DNA of 46,079 bases, taken from the NCBI GenBank assembly GCA_002413745.1, contig DHXP01000045.1, positions 1-46,079 on the forward strand. Reading direction: 5' to 3'. Of this stretch, positions 7,483 through 19,621 are shown one piece after another. The translations under genes and the position numbers were made by a program. Origin of the DNA: Flavobacterium sp. UBA5153 (GTDB lineage Bacteria > Bacteroidota > Bacteroidia > Flavobacteriales > Flavobacteriaceae). Within the stretch, counting starts at the first letter, position 1; each line of letters starts with the position of its first letter. The notes under the pieces were generated by a model that worked only from the letters and a program-made list of their open reading frames with translations, was not told where the DNA came from and did no database searches.

Positions 7483-9732
7483 ATGACCCTAGCCCACAAA
7501 TTATTTTTCACTTCGATTTTCCTCATTTGCCTCTCAATTCCAGCCTTTAGCCAAAATAAAGAGGTTGAAATAAAAATAGAAAAAATACTAAAAGGTATGA
7601 GTATCGAAGAGAAAATTGGACAAGCGAGCTTGAAGGGCACTTCGAGCAGAGGCAAAGGATTGTCTGAGGAACTCAAGGCAGAAGTACGAAAAGGGTTAGT
7701 CAGTGCGATTATAAATCTCACAGATCCGATAAATGCTGCAGAAATTCAAAAAATTGCCGTTGAAGAAAGCCCCAATCATATTCCCTTATTATTTGGGCGC
7801 GATGTCATTCATGGTTATAAAACCATTTTCCCAATTCCGCTTGGGCTTGCCGCTTCATGGGATATGGATTTAGTGGAACGAACTTCTGAGGTTGCGGCTA
7901 ATGAATCTTATTCAAAATGTATCAATTGGACTTATGCTCCCATGGTAGATATCTGTCGCGATGCCCGTTGGGGACGCATAGCAGAATCTCCAGGTGAAGA
8001 CCCCTTATTGGCTTCCAGATTAGGAGCTGCTTATATCAAAGGATTTCAAGGCAATGATCCTTCCAAACCCGGGCGAATACTAGCTTGCGCTAAACACTTT
8101 GCTGCTTATGGAGCTACAGAAGGTGGTCGAGATTACAATACCGTAAACATCTCAGAATCTCTTTTAAGAAATGTTTATCTGAAACCGTTTGAAGCATCCG
8201 TGAAAGCAGGTGTTGCCACGTTTATGACCTCCTTCAATGACGTGAATGGCATTCCTGCTTCGGGAAATAAATTCCTCCTTAAAAAAGTATTGCGTGACGA
8301 ATGGAAATTTAACGGCTTTGTAGTAAGCGATTGGAATTCAATTATAGAAATGGTTAATCACGGTTATTGCGTTGATGAAAAAGAGGCCGCTTTCAAAGCA
8401 GCTTCGGCAGGTCTCGATATGGAAATGACCAGTTTGTCTTATGCGACTCACTTGAAAAATTTAATCGCAGAAAAGAAAGTATCTGAAGAGGCATTAAACG
8501 AAATGGTGAGAAACATTCTACGAATAAAATTCCGTGCAGGAATTTTCGATAATCCCTATTTCAAAGGCAGGGAGAAATTCGCTTTGCTGGATTCAAATGC
8601 TTTGGCACTTGCTAAAAAAGCAGCCACCAAAAGTTGTGTGTTGTTGAAAAATGAAAAGGAGATTCTTCCGCTGGCTGCAAACAAAAAAATAGCAGTTATT
8701 GGTCCATTGGCAGATGCAGCCCGAGAACAACTGGGTACTTGGACATTTGACGGAAACAAAAATGATTCTCAAACACCTCTGAAAGCCTTACAACAAACTT
8801 ACGGAACAACAACTATTTCCTATGCAGCCGGACTAAGCTATAGCCGTTCTGAATCCGAAGAAGGTTTTGCAGAAGCCATTGCCACGGCAAAAAAATCGGA
8901 TGTCATTTTATTCTTTGCCGGAGAAGAAGCCATACTTTCTGGTGAAGCCCATTCCAGAGCCGATATCCGTTTGCCAGGGATTCAAGAGCAATTAATAGAT
9001 GAATTATATAAAACAGGAAAACCAATTGTATTGGTAATTATGGCGGGAAGACCCATTACGATGGAGCATATTCTACCCAAAGTTTCGGCAGTATTGATGG
9101 CTTGGCATCCCGGTACTATGGCAGGACCGGCTATTGTAGATTTGTTGAGCGGTGTTGCGAATCCTTCTGGAAAACTCCCTGTAACCTGGCCTAAAGAAGT
9201 GGGGCAAATTCCAATCTATTACAACCATCCCAATACCGGAAGACCCGCTGATCCCAAAACATTTGTCGGCATTCGTGACATCCCAATCGAAGCTTGGCAG
9301 AGTTCCCTTGGCAATGCTTCACATTATCTTGATGCAGGTTTCGCACCACGTTATCCTTTTGGATTTGGACTTTCCTATACTAATTTTACGTACAGTGATT
9401 TAATTGTTGAAAAAACAACGCTCAACACGAAAGATAATTTGGTGGTAACCGCATCCATTACCAATACAGGCAAACGAAAAGGTACTGAAACAGTGCAACT
9501 TTATATACGGGATATAACAGGAAGTATTGTAAGACCGGTAAGAGAACTAAAAGATTTTTATCAAATCGAATTGAATCCTGGAGAAATGAAAAAAGTACGG
9601 TTTTCTATTCCTGTTTCTGATCTTGCATTTTATAATGATGAGATGGTATATCAAACTGAAGCGGGAGCCTTCAAAGTGTGGATAGCTTCTGATGCTGAAA
9701 GTGGATTGGAAGGTGATTTTGTAGTTGAATAA
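7483..9732 (+). CDS. bglX: Secreted glycoside hydrolase family 3 beta-glucosidase (BglX-like)
   Basis: This 749-aa protein has a Sec signal peptide (MTLAHKLFFTSIFLICLSIPAFSQ). Next come a GH3 N-terminal barrel (about 30-370), the GH3 C-terminal alpha/beta domain (about 395-620; ADIRLPGIQEQLI, WHPGTMAGPAIVDLLSG) and a fibronectin III-like domain ending near 749. The nucleophile is Asp283 in GFVVSDWNSI. Binding motifs GRDVIHGYKTIFPIPL and GRIAESPGEDP are intact. Length and order match periplasmic BglX, which cleaves beta-linked glucosides. No transporter or regulator adjoins it. It is flanked by two copies of the DUF3276 gene end, so it looks inserted. Exact substrate is unknown; the symbol is by similarity. 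Confidence 0.92.
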   Translation: MTLAHKLFFTSIFLICLSIPAFSQNKEVEIKIEKILKGMSIEEKIGQASLKGTSSRGKGLSEELKAEVRKGLVSAIINLTDPINAAEIQKIAVEESPNHIPLLFGRDVIHGYKTIFPIPLGLAASWDMDLVERTSEVAANESYSKCINWTYAPMVDICRDARWGRIAESPGEDPLLASRLGAAYIKGFQGNDPSKPGRILACAKHFAAYGATEGGRDYNTVNISESLLRNVYLKPFEASVKAGVATFMTSFNDVNGIPASGNKFLLKKVLRDEWKFNGFVVSDWNSIIEMVNHGYCVDEKEAAFKAASAGLDMEMTSLSYATHLKNLIAEKKVSEEALNEMVRNILRIKFRAGIFDNPYFKGREKFALLDSNALALAKKAATKSCVLLKNEKEILPLAANKKIAVIGPLADAAREQLGTWTFDGNKNDSQTPLKALQQTYGTTTISYAAGLSYSRSESEEGFAEAIATAKKSDVILFFAGEEAILSGEAHSRADIRLPGIQEQLIDELYKTGKPIVLVIMAGRPITMEHILPKVSAVLMAWHPGTMAGPAIVDLLSGVANPSGKLPVTWPKEVGQIPIYYNHPNTGRPADPKTFVGIRDIPIEAWQSSLGNASHYLDAGFAPRYPFGFGLSYTNFTYSDLIVEKTTLNTKDNLVVTASITNTGKRKGTETVQLYIRDITGSIVRPVRELKDFYQIELNPGEMKKVRFSIPVSDLAFYNDEMVYQTEAGAFKVWIASDAESGLEGDFVVE

Positions 9733-9819
9733 TTATAAAATTTCAATGTCCTGACCGTAGGTATAATTATTAAAAACGTCAGTCCGAGGTTTAATTTTTT
9801 ACAAAAAACATAATTCTAA

Positions 9820-9937
9820 AAAACCGGAAGAAGAAATACCACATTCATCCAGTTTTACCGATATTGATTTTGACGACATCTAATTTTCAGTCAAAAAAGT
9901 ATAAAGTCCAAAATTCGAAAGCTTTTTGGACTTTTTT
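9820..9937 (+). pseudogene. Direct repeat, copy 2: DUF3276 3' fragment plus terminator
   Basis: This segment reproduces the last codons of the DUF3276 gene (PEEEIPHSSSFTDIDFDDI-stop), its 3' flank and its terminator hairpin (stem 9904-9913 with 9924-9933). It has no start codon or upstream part of the gene. It abuts a csaA 3' fragment in the opposite orientation. Confidence 0.9.
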
Positions 9938-10041
9938 TTATCCAATTCTCAACCCATTTTCCATCTTAAAATCGGACACCAATAAAACCACGTCACCTTC
10001 TTCTCCACTGCTTTCGGCACCAAGCATTCACTCATAAATTT
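9938..10041 (-). pseudogene. Detached, frameshifted 3' end of a csaA allele
   Basis: On the minus strand this reads KFMSEC..., loses about 7 nt and so shifts frame, then continues LGAESSGEEGD and LLVSDFKMENGLRIG-stop. Intact CsaA (13014-13346) ends KFMSECLVLGAVGEEGD, then LLAPDFKIENGLPIR. In the 53-bp stretch nearest the stop I count 11 differences (about 79% identity). The homology stops abruptly at 10041. It is non-functional. Its stop codon touches the T-tract of the DUF3276 terminator copy. Confidence 0.85.
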
Positions 10042-10085
10042 AGCATAATTTTTCATTTATATGATTAGTATATTTAGGATTTCAC

Positions 10086-10093
10086 TAACTTTG
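10086..10093 (+). promoter_or_regulatory. Probable -7 box (TAACTTTG) of the amidohydrolase gene
   Basis: An exact TAnnTTTG match, 31 nt upstream of ATG 10125. A TTTG-type -33 element is not evident. Confidence 0.5.
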
Positions 10094-10124
10094 TTAAGTT
10101 TAACTTACTGAAAATGAAATAATT

Positions 10125-11528
10125 ATGAAAAATATTATTATTTTATCATTATTTACATTACTCTCTTTTTTATTCGGGTGCAAAAATTATTACACCAAAG
10201 AACTCATTAAAAAAAGCGACAATACTTTTCCAATTTTAATTACCGAAGTCAATATTTTTAATGGAAAGGACAGCACTTTAATCTTAAATAAAGATGTTGT
10301 TATTGAAAATGGATTCATTAAGGTAATTACGAATCATTTTATCCCCATAAAAAATAAATCGTACAAAATAATTAACGGAAAAGGCAAAACATTGATGCCC
10401 GGACTAATAGACGCACACGTTCACCTTTCCGGAAGCGGGTCTGTTCCTTGGAAGAATGTCAAGGCAAATGAAAAATACAATTTATCGGCTTATCTCTATG
10501 CTGGAATCACGACAGTTTATGATATGGGAGGAACAGCCTCAAGTATGGAGAAATTATCCGAAAAAGTGGAGAAAGGAACTCTTTTGGGACCAACAATTTA
10601 CCACGCTCATATTCCCATCACCATAAAAAATAGCCATCCAATCCCACTTTCAAAAGAAATTCTTGGTTGGCCTTTAAAACTGTTTGTTGGCATTATCACT
10701 CCCACAATTAAAAATACCGGAGAGGCGAAAAAAATTATTGAAAAATACACTAACAAAAAAGTAGATTACGTAAAAATTATTTGTGACCAAATACCTCCGG
10801 ATTCTCCGGAAATGCCATTCCCATTATTAAAGGCATTAATTGATGAATCCCACAAAAAAGGATATAAAGTATTTGTCCATATGGGCAGCCCAGAAGATGC
10901 CGTAAATGCTGTAAAAGCTGGAGCAGATGTTCTTGCTCACGGTATTTGGAGAGGAAAGCTAACTCCGGAACAAGCGGATGTAATTGCAAATTCAAAAGTT
11001 CCTGTCATTTATACATTGGCCGCTTTTCAAAATGTAAATTCCATCAATAAAGGAGAGTATATTCCCAATAAGTACGACACCTTGTTAGTTCCTAAAATTA
11101 TTCTTGATCCGGTGACCAAATGGAATGGATTGGATATAAAAAATCAACCGGTAATGAGTGCTTTTTTCAATGATGTAACAAACAAGAGCCCTTATTGGCT
11201 GGACAACTTTAAGCTTCTTCATAATAGAAATGTGACAATAGTATTGGGGACAGATAGCTTACTTCCTGGAACTTATGCAGGAAGTACTTTTCTTCAAGAA
11301 ATTGATGTTTTAAAGGAATATGGGATGACGAATTTTGAAATTCTAACTGGCTCTACTTATTTATCATCTAAACTTTTCCTCCAAAATCCTGATTTTGGTA
11401 GCGTAGAAGTAGGAAAAAAAGCGAACCTATTGTTAATTAACGGAAACCCTCTAGTAAATTTGAAACTTGTAAAAACTCCCGAAACCATACTAATGAATGG
11501 CACCATTATCCTGAAAATTAAATCCTAA
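10125..11528 (+). CDS. Amidohydrolase-family lipoprotein (imidazolonepropionase-like)
   Basis: This 467-aa protein starts with a lipoprotein signal, MKNIIILSLFTLLSFLFGC, with the lipobox Cys at residue 19. The metal-dependent hydrolase core follows: GLIDAHVHLSGSG (HxH motif), VDYVKIICDQ (candidate bridging-lysine strand), KVFVHMGSPEDA and DVLAHGIW (metal histidines), and VLGTDSLLPG (catalytic Asp). The C-terminal beta-sandwich ends GSVEVGKKANLLLINGNPL, typical of the superfamily. It probably hydrolyses an amide, lactam or ester on the outer face of a membrane; the substrate is unknown. It faces the minus-strand genes after it and is the left-most gene of a block bounded by csaA and a csaA fragment. 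Confidence 0.85.
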   Translation: MKNIIILSLFTLLSFLFGCKNYYTKELIKKSDNTFPILITEVNIFNGKDSTLILNKDVVIENGFIKVITNHFIPIKNKSYKIINGKGKTLMPGLIDAHVHLSGSGSVPWKNVKANEKYNLSAYLYAGITTVYDMGGTASSMEKLSEKVEKGTLLGPTIYHAHIPITIKNSHPIPLSKEILGWPLKLFVGIITPTIKNTGEAKKIIEKYTNKKVDYVKIICDQIPPDSPEMPFPLLKALIDESHKKGYKVFVHMGSPEDAVNAVKAGADVLAHGIWRGKLTPEQADVIANSKVPVIYTLAAFQNVNSINKGEYIPNKYDTLLVPKIILDPVTKWNGLDIKNQPVMSAFFNDVTNKSPYWLDNFKLLHNRNVTIVLGTDSLLPGTYAGSTFLQEIDVLKEYGMTNFEILTGSTYLSSKLFLQNPDFGSVEVGKKANLLLINGNPLVNLKLVKTPETILMNGTIILKIKS

Positions 11529-11600
11529 AAAAGGTGAATTAGTTTTCCTTTCCAAAAACATTTTCCAATCTCTCAAGCCATTTTCTACTACAAAAACAGG

Positions 11601-12059
11601 TTACCTCTCATACAAACCTATTAAATCGCCTGAGAAAATAATATGCCCTTCCATAGCATCTAAAAGTCCTTTTCTATCAGTATTTGGAGATAGAGAACTA
11701 AGTTTTGTGTCTAAAGCATACACTTTAAAATGATAATGGTGTATGCCGCTTGGAGGACACGGACCGAAATACTTATTTTCGTGCATACTGTTTCTGCCTT
11801 GTATCCCAGGTTTACTGTTTTCTTTTATTATTTTGTTTCTTACCGGAATATCCCACATTACCCAATGGCAAAATATTCCATTGGGAGCATCTGGATCATC
11901 TACGATAATGGCAAGACTTTTTGCGTTCTCGGGAATATCGTTTATCATAAGATCTGGGTTTATATTTGCTCCATCGCAAGTATATTGCGAAGGAATAAAT
12001 CCATTGTTCTTAAAAGCGAAACTTTTTATTGTCAAGGTGGTGCTTGTTATTGTTGCCAT
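11601..12059 (-). CDS. YbhB/YbcL-family (PEBP, Raf kinase inhibitor-like) protein
   Basis: About 152 aa from ATG 12059 (MATITSTTLTIKSFAF); an in-frame ATG at 12083 would add eight hydrophobic residues and cannot be excluded. PEBP motifs are clear: IPSQYTCDGANINPDL, LAIIVDDPDAPNGIFCHWVMWDIP and YFGPCPPSGIHHYHFKVYALD. No signal peptide is likely with the shorter start. Bacterial members have no settled function. It is last in a tight minus-strand set after the ChaB-like and copper-binding genes. Confidence 0.88.
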   Translation of the reverse strand: MATITSTTLTIKSFAFKNNGFIPSQYTCDGANINPDLMINDIPENAKSLAIIVDDPDAPNGIFCHWVMWDIPVRNKIIKENSKPGIQGRNSMHENKYFGPCPPSGIHHYHFKVYALDTKLSSLSPNTDRKGLLDAMEGHIIFSGDLIGLYER

Positions 12060-12114
12060 GATATATAGTATAATAAAGTTCATAATTGTGTTTATTAAAT
12101 CGCATTCTTTTAAG

Positions 12115-12330
12115 TCATTTTTTAATTTTTAGCTTTTTTGGAAACATTTTCGTTATTAATCCGCGATTGTTTGCCCACGTTTTCGCATGACTTATTGCTG
12201 TGGCAATGATTCGCCCCTCCTCCATGTTTCCTTTTTTGAATAATGCATTGGCAATTTCAATGGCTTTATTGCGAACCACTCCGGGAAGATTCTTCAGAGA
12301 GTTTGGATAATCTGTTTTTGTCCAAGGCAT
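12115..12330 (-). CDS. Small ChaB-like / DUF2188-like protein
   Basis: This 71-aa basic protein begins MPWTKTDYPNSLKNLPGVVR, followed by KAIEIANALFKKGNMEEGRII and ATAISHAKTWANNRG. The pattern of a PxSLKNLP entry, a helix of alternating Ala and a final W resembles ChaB-type small proteins whose role is unclear. It lies 49 nt after the copper-binding gene and about 55 nt before the preferred PEBP start, probably in one transcript. Recognition is partial. Confidence 0.6.
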   Translation of the reverse strand: MPWTKTDYPNSLKNLPGVVRNKAIEIANALFKKGNMEEGRIIATAISHAKTWANNRGLITKMFPKKLKIKK

Positions 12331-12379
12331 GGCATTTTGTTTTACTTTTTTGTTTTTGAATCATAATAATGGCCTTTTC

Positions 12380-12706
12380 CTAATATGTCAATCCTTGTTC
12401 GTGAATCATTGCTGCACATTTTCGACATGCATCAGCACATTTTTGGCAATGTTCCATTTGTGGATATTTTTCACATTCAGTGGCACATCTTTCGCACATC
12501 ACTAAACATACTTTTAAAAAAATATCTGCATTGTCAGAGTTTCGCTCCAACACTTGTGCTGTCAAACGGCATAAATCAGCACAATCCTGATCGTTTATCA
12601 TACAGCTGGACATATCCATTTCTTTTTCTAAATGGCAAGCATCATAACAATGTGTGCATTGTGCGGCACAAAAATGCAATACGTCAATCATTTTTTTCTT
12701 TTCCAT
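12380..12706 (-). CDS. Four-helix bundle copper-binding protein (DUF326/Csp-like)
   Basis: This 108-aa protein is packed with cysteines in helical spacing: CAAQCTHCYDACH, CMINDQDCADLC, VCLVMCERCATEC and CQKCADACRKCAAM. That is the pattern of the DUF326 four-helix bundle of copper storage proteins, whose cysteines line the core and bind Cu(I). There is no signal peptide, so a cytosolic (Csp3-like) form is more likely than an exported one. It leads a likely three-gene set with the ChaB-like and PEBP genes. No copper ATPase or CueR-type regulator is nearby. Confidence 0.85.
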   Translation of the reverse strand: MEKKKMIDVLHFCAAQCTHCYDACHLEKEMDMSSCMINDQDCADLCRLTAQVLERNSDNADIFLKVCLVMCERCATECEKYPQMEHCQKCADACRKCAAMIHEQGLTY

Positions 12707-13013
12707 TTTTTATGTATAATTAAATTTATAATCTTGTTTTAAATCAATGAGCTGATTATCCATAATTTTTTTACATTGTTGCGCTTCCCTAACTTTTAGG
12801 AGATTCCACTAATAATTAGATTTCCCTTAATTATCTAAAGGATTACACTAATCAAACGACAAAGTCATTTGGAGTAAATAAAATAGACTCTTAATTAAGT
12901 ATGAAGTAAATTTACGGATTATTTTTATTTAAACACCTTAAGAACAAGTTATTAACATTTTTATAACTGGAATTTTAATTGTAAATTCAGTTATTTTACA
13001 ACTGTTTTTGAAG
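12707..13013. other. AT-rich gap between the copper-binding gene and csaA
   Basis: No ORF of note. It holds a loose direct repeat, gattccactaat (about 12803) and gattacactaat (about 12841), separated by attagatttccc-type sequence. It may contain the promoter of the copper-binding gene, but no exact TAnnTTTG box was found on the minus strand. Confidence 0.35.
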
Positions 13014-13346
13014 TCATCTGATTGGTAATCCATTTTCGATTTTGAAATCCGGCGCCAATAAAATCGCGTCGCCTTCCTCACCAACTGCGCCAAGAACCAA
13101 ACACTCGCTCATAAATTTCCCGATCTGCTTTTTTGGAAAATTGACCACAGCAATAATTTGCCGATTAACTAAATCTTCTTTTCGGTAGCGTTTGGTGATT
13201 TGTGCGGAAGTTTTTCGAATCCCAATATTGGAACCAAAATCAATCGTGAATTGGTAAGCCGGTTTTCTGGCTTCAGGAAAATCATTGACTTCGAGAATTG
13301 TGCCAACTCGCATTTCCACTTTTTCGAATTCAGTCCAAGTTAACAT
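13014..13346 (-). CDS. csaA: tRNA-binding domain protein CsaA
   Basis: This 110-aa protein is a single OB-fold tRNA-binding domain: FEKVEMRVGTILEVNDFPEARKP, FGSNIGIRKTSAQITKRY, QIIAVVNFPKKQIGKFMSEC and GDAILLAPDFKIENGLPIR. It matches stand-alone CsaA, a dimeric tRNA-binding protein with proposed chaperone activity linked to secretion. A broken allele of its 3' end lies at 9938-10041, so the genes between were probably inserted downstream of csaA. Confidence 0.93.
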   Translation of the reverse strand: MLTWTEFEKVEMRVGTILEVNDFPEARKPAYQFTIDFGSNIGIRKTSAQITKRYRKEDLVNRQIIAVVNFPKKQIGKFMSECLVLGAVGEEGDAILLAPDFKIENGLPIR

Positions 13347-13485
13347 AGATTTCTCTTTAAAGTTTTAGGATTTAAATTTACTGTTTTCACTCTAAAAAAC
13401 AATCCTTTTTTATTAACTTTAAATTTTAAACCAACACACACTCCTCCCCATCCCAAGAGGGGAGTTTTAAAATCTCAAACAAAAA

Positions 13486-14043
13486 ATGTCAAGAACTCCA
13501 TCGAATATGTTGCCACTCGGAACTATTGCTCCTGAGTTTTATTTGAAAGACATGAATTCTGTCGATATGAATTTTTCTTTTGCAGATATAAAAGGCGAAA
13601 AAGGAACTTTGGTAATGTTCATCTGCAACCACTGTCCGTTTGTACATCATGCTATCGAAGAAATAGTGCGAATCGCCAATGATTATCGTGTGCAAGGCAT
13701 TGGAGTTGTGGCAATTTCCAGCAATGATGTATCAAAATTTCCGCAGGATGCTCCCGAATTAATGACGGAGTTTGCTTTCGAAAATAACTTTGAATTCCCC
13801 TATCTGTATGATGAAACGCAGCAAGTGGCAAAAGCGTATGATGCTGCCTGCACACCCGATTTCTTTTTGTTTGACAATCAAAACAAGCTAGTTTATCGAG
13901 GTCAACTGGATGATAGCCGACCGGGAAACGGCATTCCGTTAAGTGGAAGCGATTTGCGTGGCGCGATTGACGGCGTGATTTACAACCGAATTATTAATCC
14001 CAATCAAAAACCAAGTTTAGGTTGTAATATTAAGTGGAAGTAA
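13486..14043 (+). CDS. Thioredoxin-like / AhpC-TSA family protein
   Basis: This 185-aa protein has the thioredoxin-fold core GTLVMFICNHCPFVHHAIEE with a CNHC active site near residues 47-50, then VVAISSNDVSKFPQDAPE and the cis-Pro loop region ACTPDFFLFDN. This is the 'thioredoxin family protein' with a CxHC motif often found singly in Bacteroidetes. It lacks a signal peptide and is probably a cytosolic thiol oxidoreductase or peroxidase-like protein of unknown substrate. No operon partner. Confidence 0.85.
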   Translation: MSRTPSNMLPLGTIAPEFYLKDMNSVDMNFSFADIKGEKGTLVMFICNHCPFVHHAIEEIVRIANDYRVQGIGVVAISSNDVSKFPQDAPELMTEFAFENNFEFPYLYDETQQVAKAYDAACTPDFFLFDNQNKLVYRGQLDDSRPGNGIPLSGSDLRGAIDGVIYNRIINPNQKPSLGCNIKWK

Positions 14044-14061
14044 GATTTTATGAATTTGAAC

Positions 14062-14235
14062 GTCACTTCGAGTGCTTTTTGGCTTAATAGACAGATCGTC
14101 ACTTCGAGTAATTTTAAAAAATTGCGATTAGCTATTTTTTAAAATTGTATCGAGAAGCCTCTTTCACACAAAAGTTCTCGATACTTCGTAATGGTTTTCT
14201 GTCGCAAACCATTACTCAATCGAACTGACGAATAG
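14062..14235. repeat. Degenerate intergenic repeat cluster
   Basis: The motif cgtcacttcgagt occurs at about 14062 and 14098. Between about 14110 and 14150 an A/T-rich imperfect palindrome (taattttaaaaaattg / ctattttttaaaatt) is followed by atcgagaag and its partner ttctcgat. Two further short arms flank accattac and aatggt. It appears to be one or more decayed palindromic elements. No coding potential. Confidence 0.5.
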
Positions 14236-14251
14236 AAAACCGAACTTACTG

Positions 14252-14286
14252 CATAAAAAAATCCCAAAACTCTCGCTTTGGGATTT
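14252..14286 (-). terminator. Terminator of the PPIase gene
   Basis: On the minus strand the stem aaatcccaaa / tttgggattt ends in a run of seven T. It lies about 55 nt after the PPIase stop and may also serve the convergent thioredoxin-like gene. Confidence 0.8.
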
Positions 14287-14340
14287 CTGTTATTTGTCAC
14301 AAAATTAAAACTTCGTATTTCTAACTTCGTAAATCGTAAA

Positions 14341-15273
14341 TTACTTTACGTCCATCAATTCAACGTCGAAAATTAAAGTGGCGTTTGGTGGAATTGCTCC
14401 TCCAGCTCCTGCGGGTCCGTAACCCAAATCAGATGGAATTACAAAACGTGCTTTGTCCCCCACTTTCAACAAGGCAATTCCTTCGTCCCAGCCCTCGATA
14501 ACTTGACCTTGTCCTAATTTGAATTCAATTGGTTTTTTTCTTGGATAGGAAGAATCAAAAACTTTTCCGTTTTCTAATGAACCTTCATAATGAACAGCTA
14601 CTGTTTTTCCTTTTTCGGCTTGTTTCCCGTCTCCTTTTTGAATAAATTGGTAACGTAAACCGCTTTCTGTTTTTTCGAAACCAGCGGCCAATTTTTCCAT
14701 TTTAGCTTCGGTTTCCGCTTTTAAAGCTGCAGCACGTTTCAAACGAGCACCTTTTAAACCAACAAAAGCTTCAATTGCATTCCAGTTTTTAGCTTCATCA
14801 CCTACTCTAATAATTTCAAGAGTTTCTAATTTATCGCCTTGAGCAATTGCATCAACTACATCTTGACCTTCAATTACGTTTCCAAAAACCGTGTGTTTAT
14901 CATCAAGCCATGGTGTTGCCACGTGCGTGATAAAAAATTGAGATCCGTTTGAACCTGGACCTGAGTTTGCCATAGACAAAACACCCGGCGCGTCGTGACG
15001 CAAATCTTGGTGAAATTCATCATCAAATTTGTATCCTGGATCACCTGTTCCTGTTCCAAGAGGACAACCACCTTGAACCATAAAATTAGGAATCACTCTA
15101 TGAAAAGTTAAGCCATCATAAAATTTAACCCCTTGAGGTTTTACTTTATTTTCCATATTCCCTTCGGCAAGAGCTACAAAGTTCCCTACTGTTCCTGGAG
15201 TTAAATCGTGTGTTAGTTTTACTAAAATCGATCCTTTTGAGGTGTTGAATTTAGCGTATATTCCGTTTTCCAT
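14341..15273 (-). CDS. Dual-domain peptidyl-prolyl isomerase: cyclophilin fused to FKBP
   Basis: This 310-aa protein joins two unrelated PPIase folds. Residues about 5-160 are a cyclophilin (FYDGLTFHRVIPNFMVQGG, GPGSNGSQFFITHVATPWLDDKHTVFG split by the core). After an Ala/Lys/Glu-rich helical linker (about 175-205), residues about 215-310 form an FKBP domain (VAVHYEGSLENGKVFDSS, GQVIEGWDEGIALLKVGDKA, LGYGPAG, IPPNATLIFDVELMDV). Cyclophilin-first dual immunophilins have been described from Flavobacterium. No signal peptide, so it is a cytosolic folding helper. Its promoter, with -7 TAATTTTG at 15297-15304, recurs at 19514-19545. Confidence 0.92.
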   Translation of the reverse strand: MENGIYAKFNTSKGSILVKLTHDLTPGTVGNFVALAEGNMENKVKPQGVKFYDGLTFHRVIPNFMVQGGCPLGTGTGDPGYKFDDEFHQDLRHDAPGVLSMANSGPGSNGSQFFITHVATPWLDDKHTVFGNVIEGQDVVDAIAQGDKLETLEIIRVGDEAKNWNAIEAFVGLKGARLKRAAALKAETEAKMEKLAAGFEKTESGLRYQFIQKGDGKQAEKGKTVAVHYEGSLENGKVFDSSYPRKKPIEFKLGQGQVIEGWDEGIALLKVGDKARFVIPSDLGYGPAGAGGAIPPNATLIFDVELMDVK

Positions 15274-15284
15274 TTTTATTGTTT

Positions 15285-15316
15285 TTTATTGAAGTGCAAA
15301 ATTACGAATTAAATAG
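15285..15316 (-). promoter_or_regulatory. PPIase promoter region; direct repeat copy 1
   Basis: On the minus strand it contains TAATTTTG (15297-15304), an exact TAnnTTTG box about 23 nt before the start codon. The 32-bp stretch matches 19514-19545 with two differences. Confidence 0.75.
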
Positions 15317-15376
15317 AGAATTTGGAAATTTGATGATTTGAAAATTCCCATAATACCCTGCTAATATCATTACGAT

Positions 15377-19189
<3,813 letters not shown>

Positions 19190-19621
19190 GGTTGTTTGCC
19201 AAATGTGGAGAATAGTTTTAACATCAGTTTGTCCAAAAAACCCAAAATAGTATTAAATGCACTTAATTTCAAGTAAATATATACGATTTAACCGATATGA
19301 AAAAACACTTTGTTTGGAAAAAGTAGTATTTCAACTCTTGGAATCGAATTGCTATAAAAAGAGTTTAAAAAAGCCTTTAGAAACAAAAAATAATGCGGCA
19401 GTGTTTTTGGTCACTGTTTTATAAGATTATTGTCCATCAAATTAAAAATCCGATGCAAGTTAAAGTTGAATACTACGAAGATCAATCCGACTTATGGGCA
19501 TATTTGATGGCTCTTTATTAAAGTGCAAAATCACGAATTAAATAGTAACTCCCGATGCAAATAAATGAAGACTCTATTTAAATTTTCACCCCTTTGTTCC
19601 GCAAATACTAAACAAACAATT
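19190..19621. other. Gap between GH2 and the cupin, with a 42-codon ORF and a promoter fragment
   Basis: It should hold the GH2 promoter, but no exact TAnnTTTG box was found close upstream of that gene. A plus-strand ORF at 19393-19521 encodes 42 aa ending YYEDQSDLWAYLMALY. I do not recognise it and it may be the tail of a lost gene. The right part contains the PPIase promoter repeat. Confidence 0.35.
19514..19545 (-). repeat. Displaced copy of the PPIase promoter; direct repeat copy 2
   Basis: Thirty of 32 bases match 15285-15316, including gtgcaaaat and cgaattaaatag. The -7 box now reads TGATTTTG, so it has lost the conserved A. It points toward GH2 but is over 340 nt away and is probably not its promoter. 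Confidence 0.75.

Noticed and set aside
19393-19521. 42-codon ORF as a genuine small gene
   Set aside because: No ribosome site, promoter or family recognised; kept only as a possible gene remnant.
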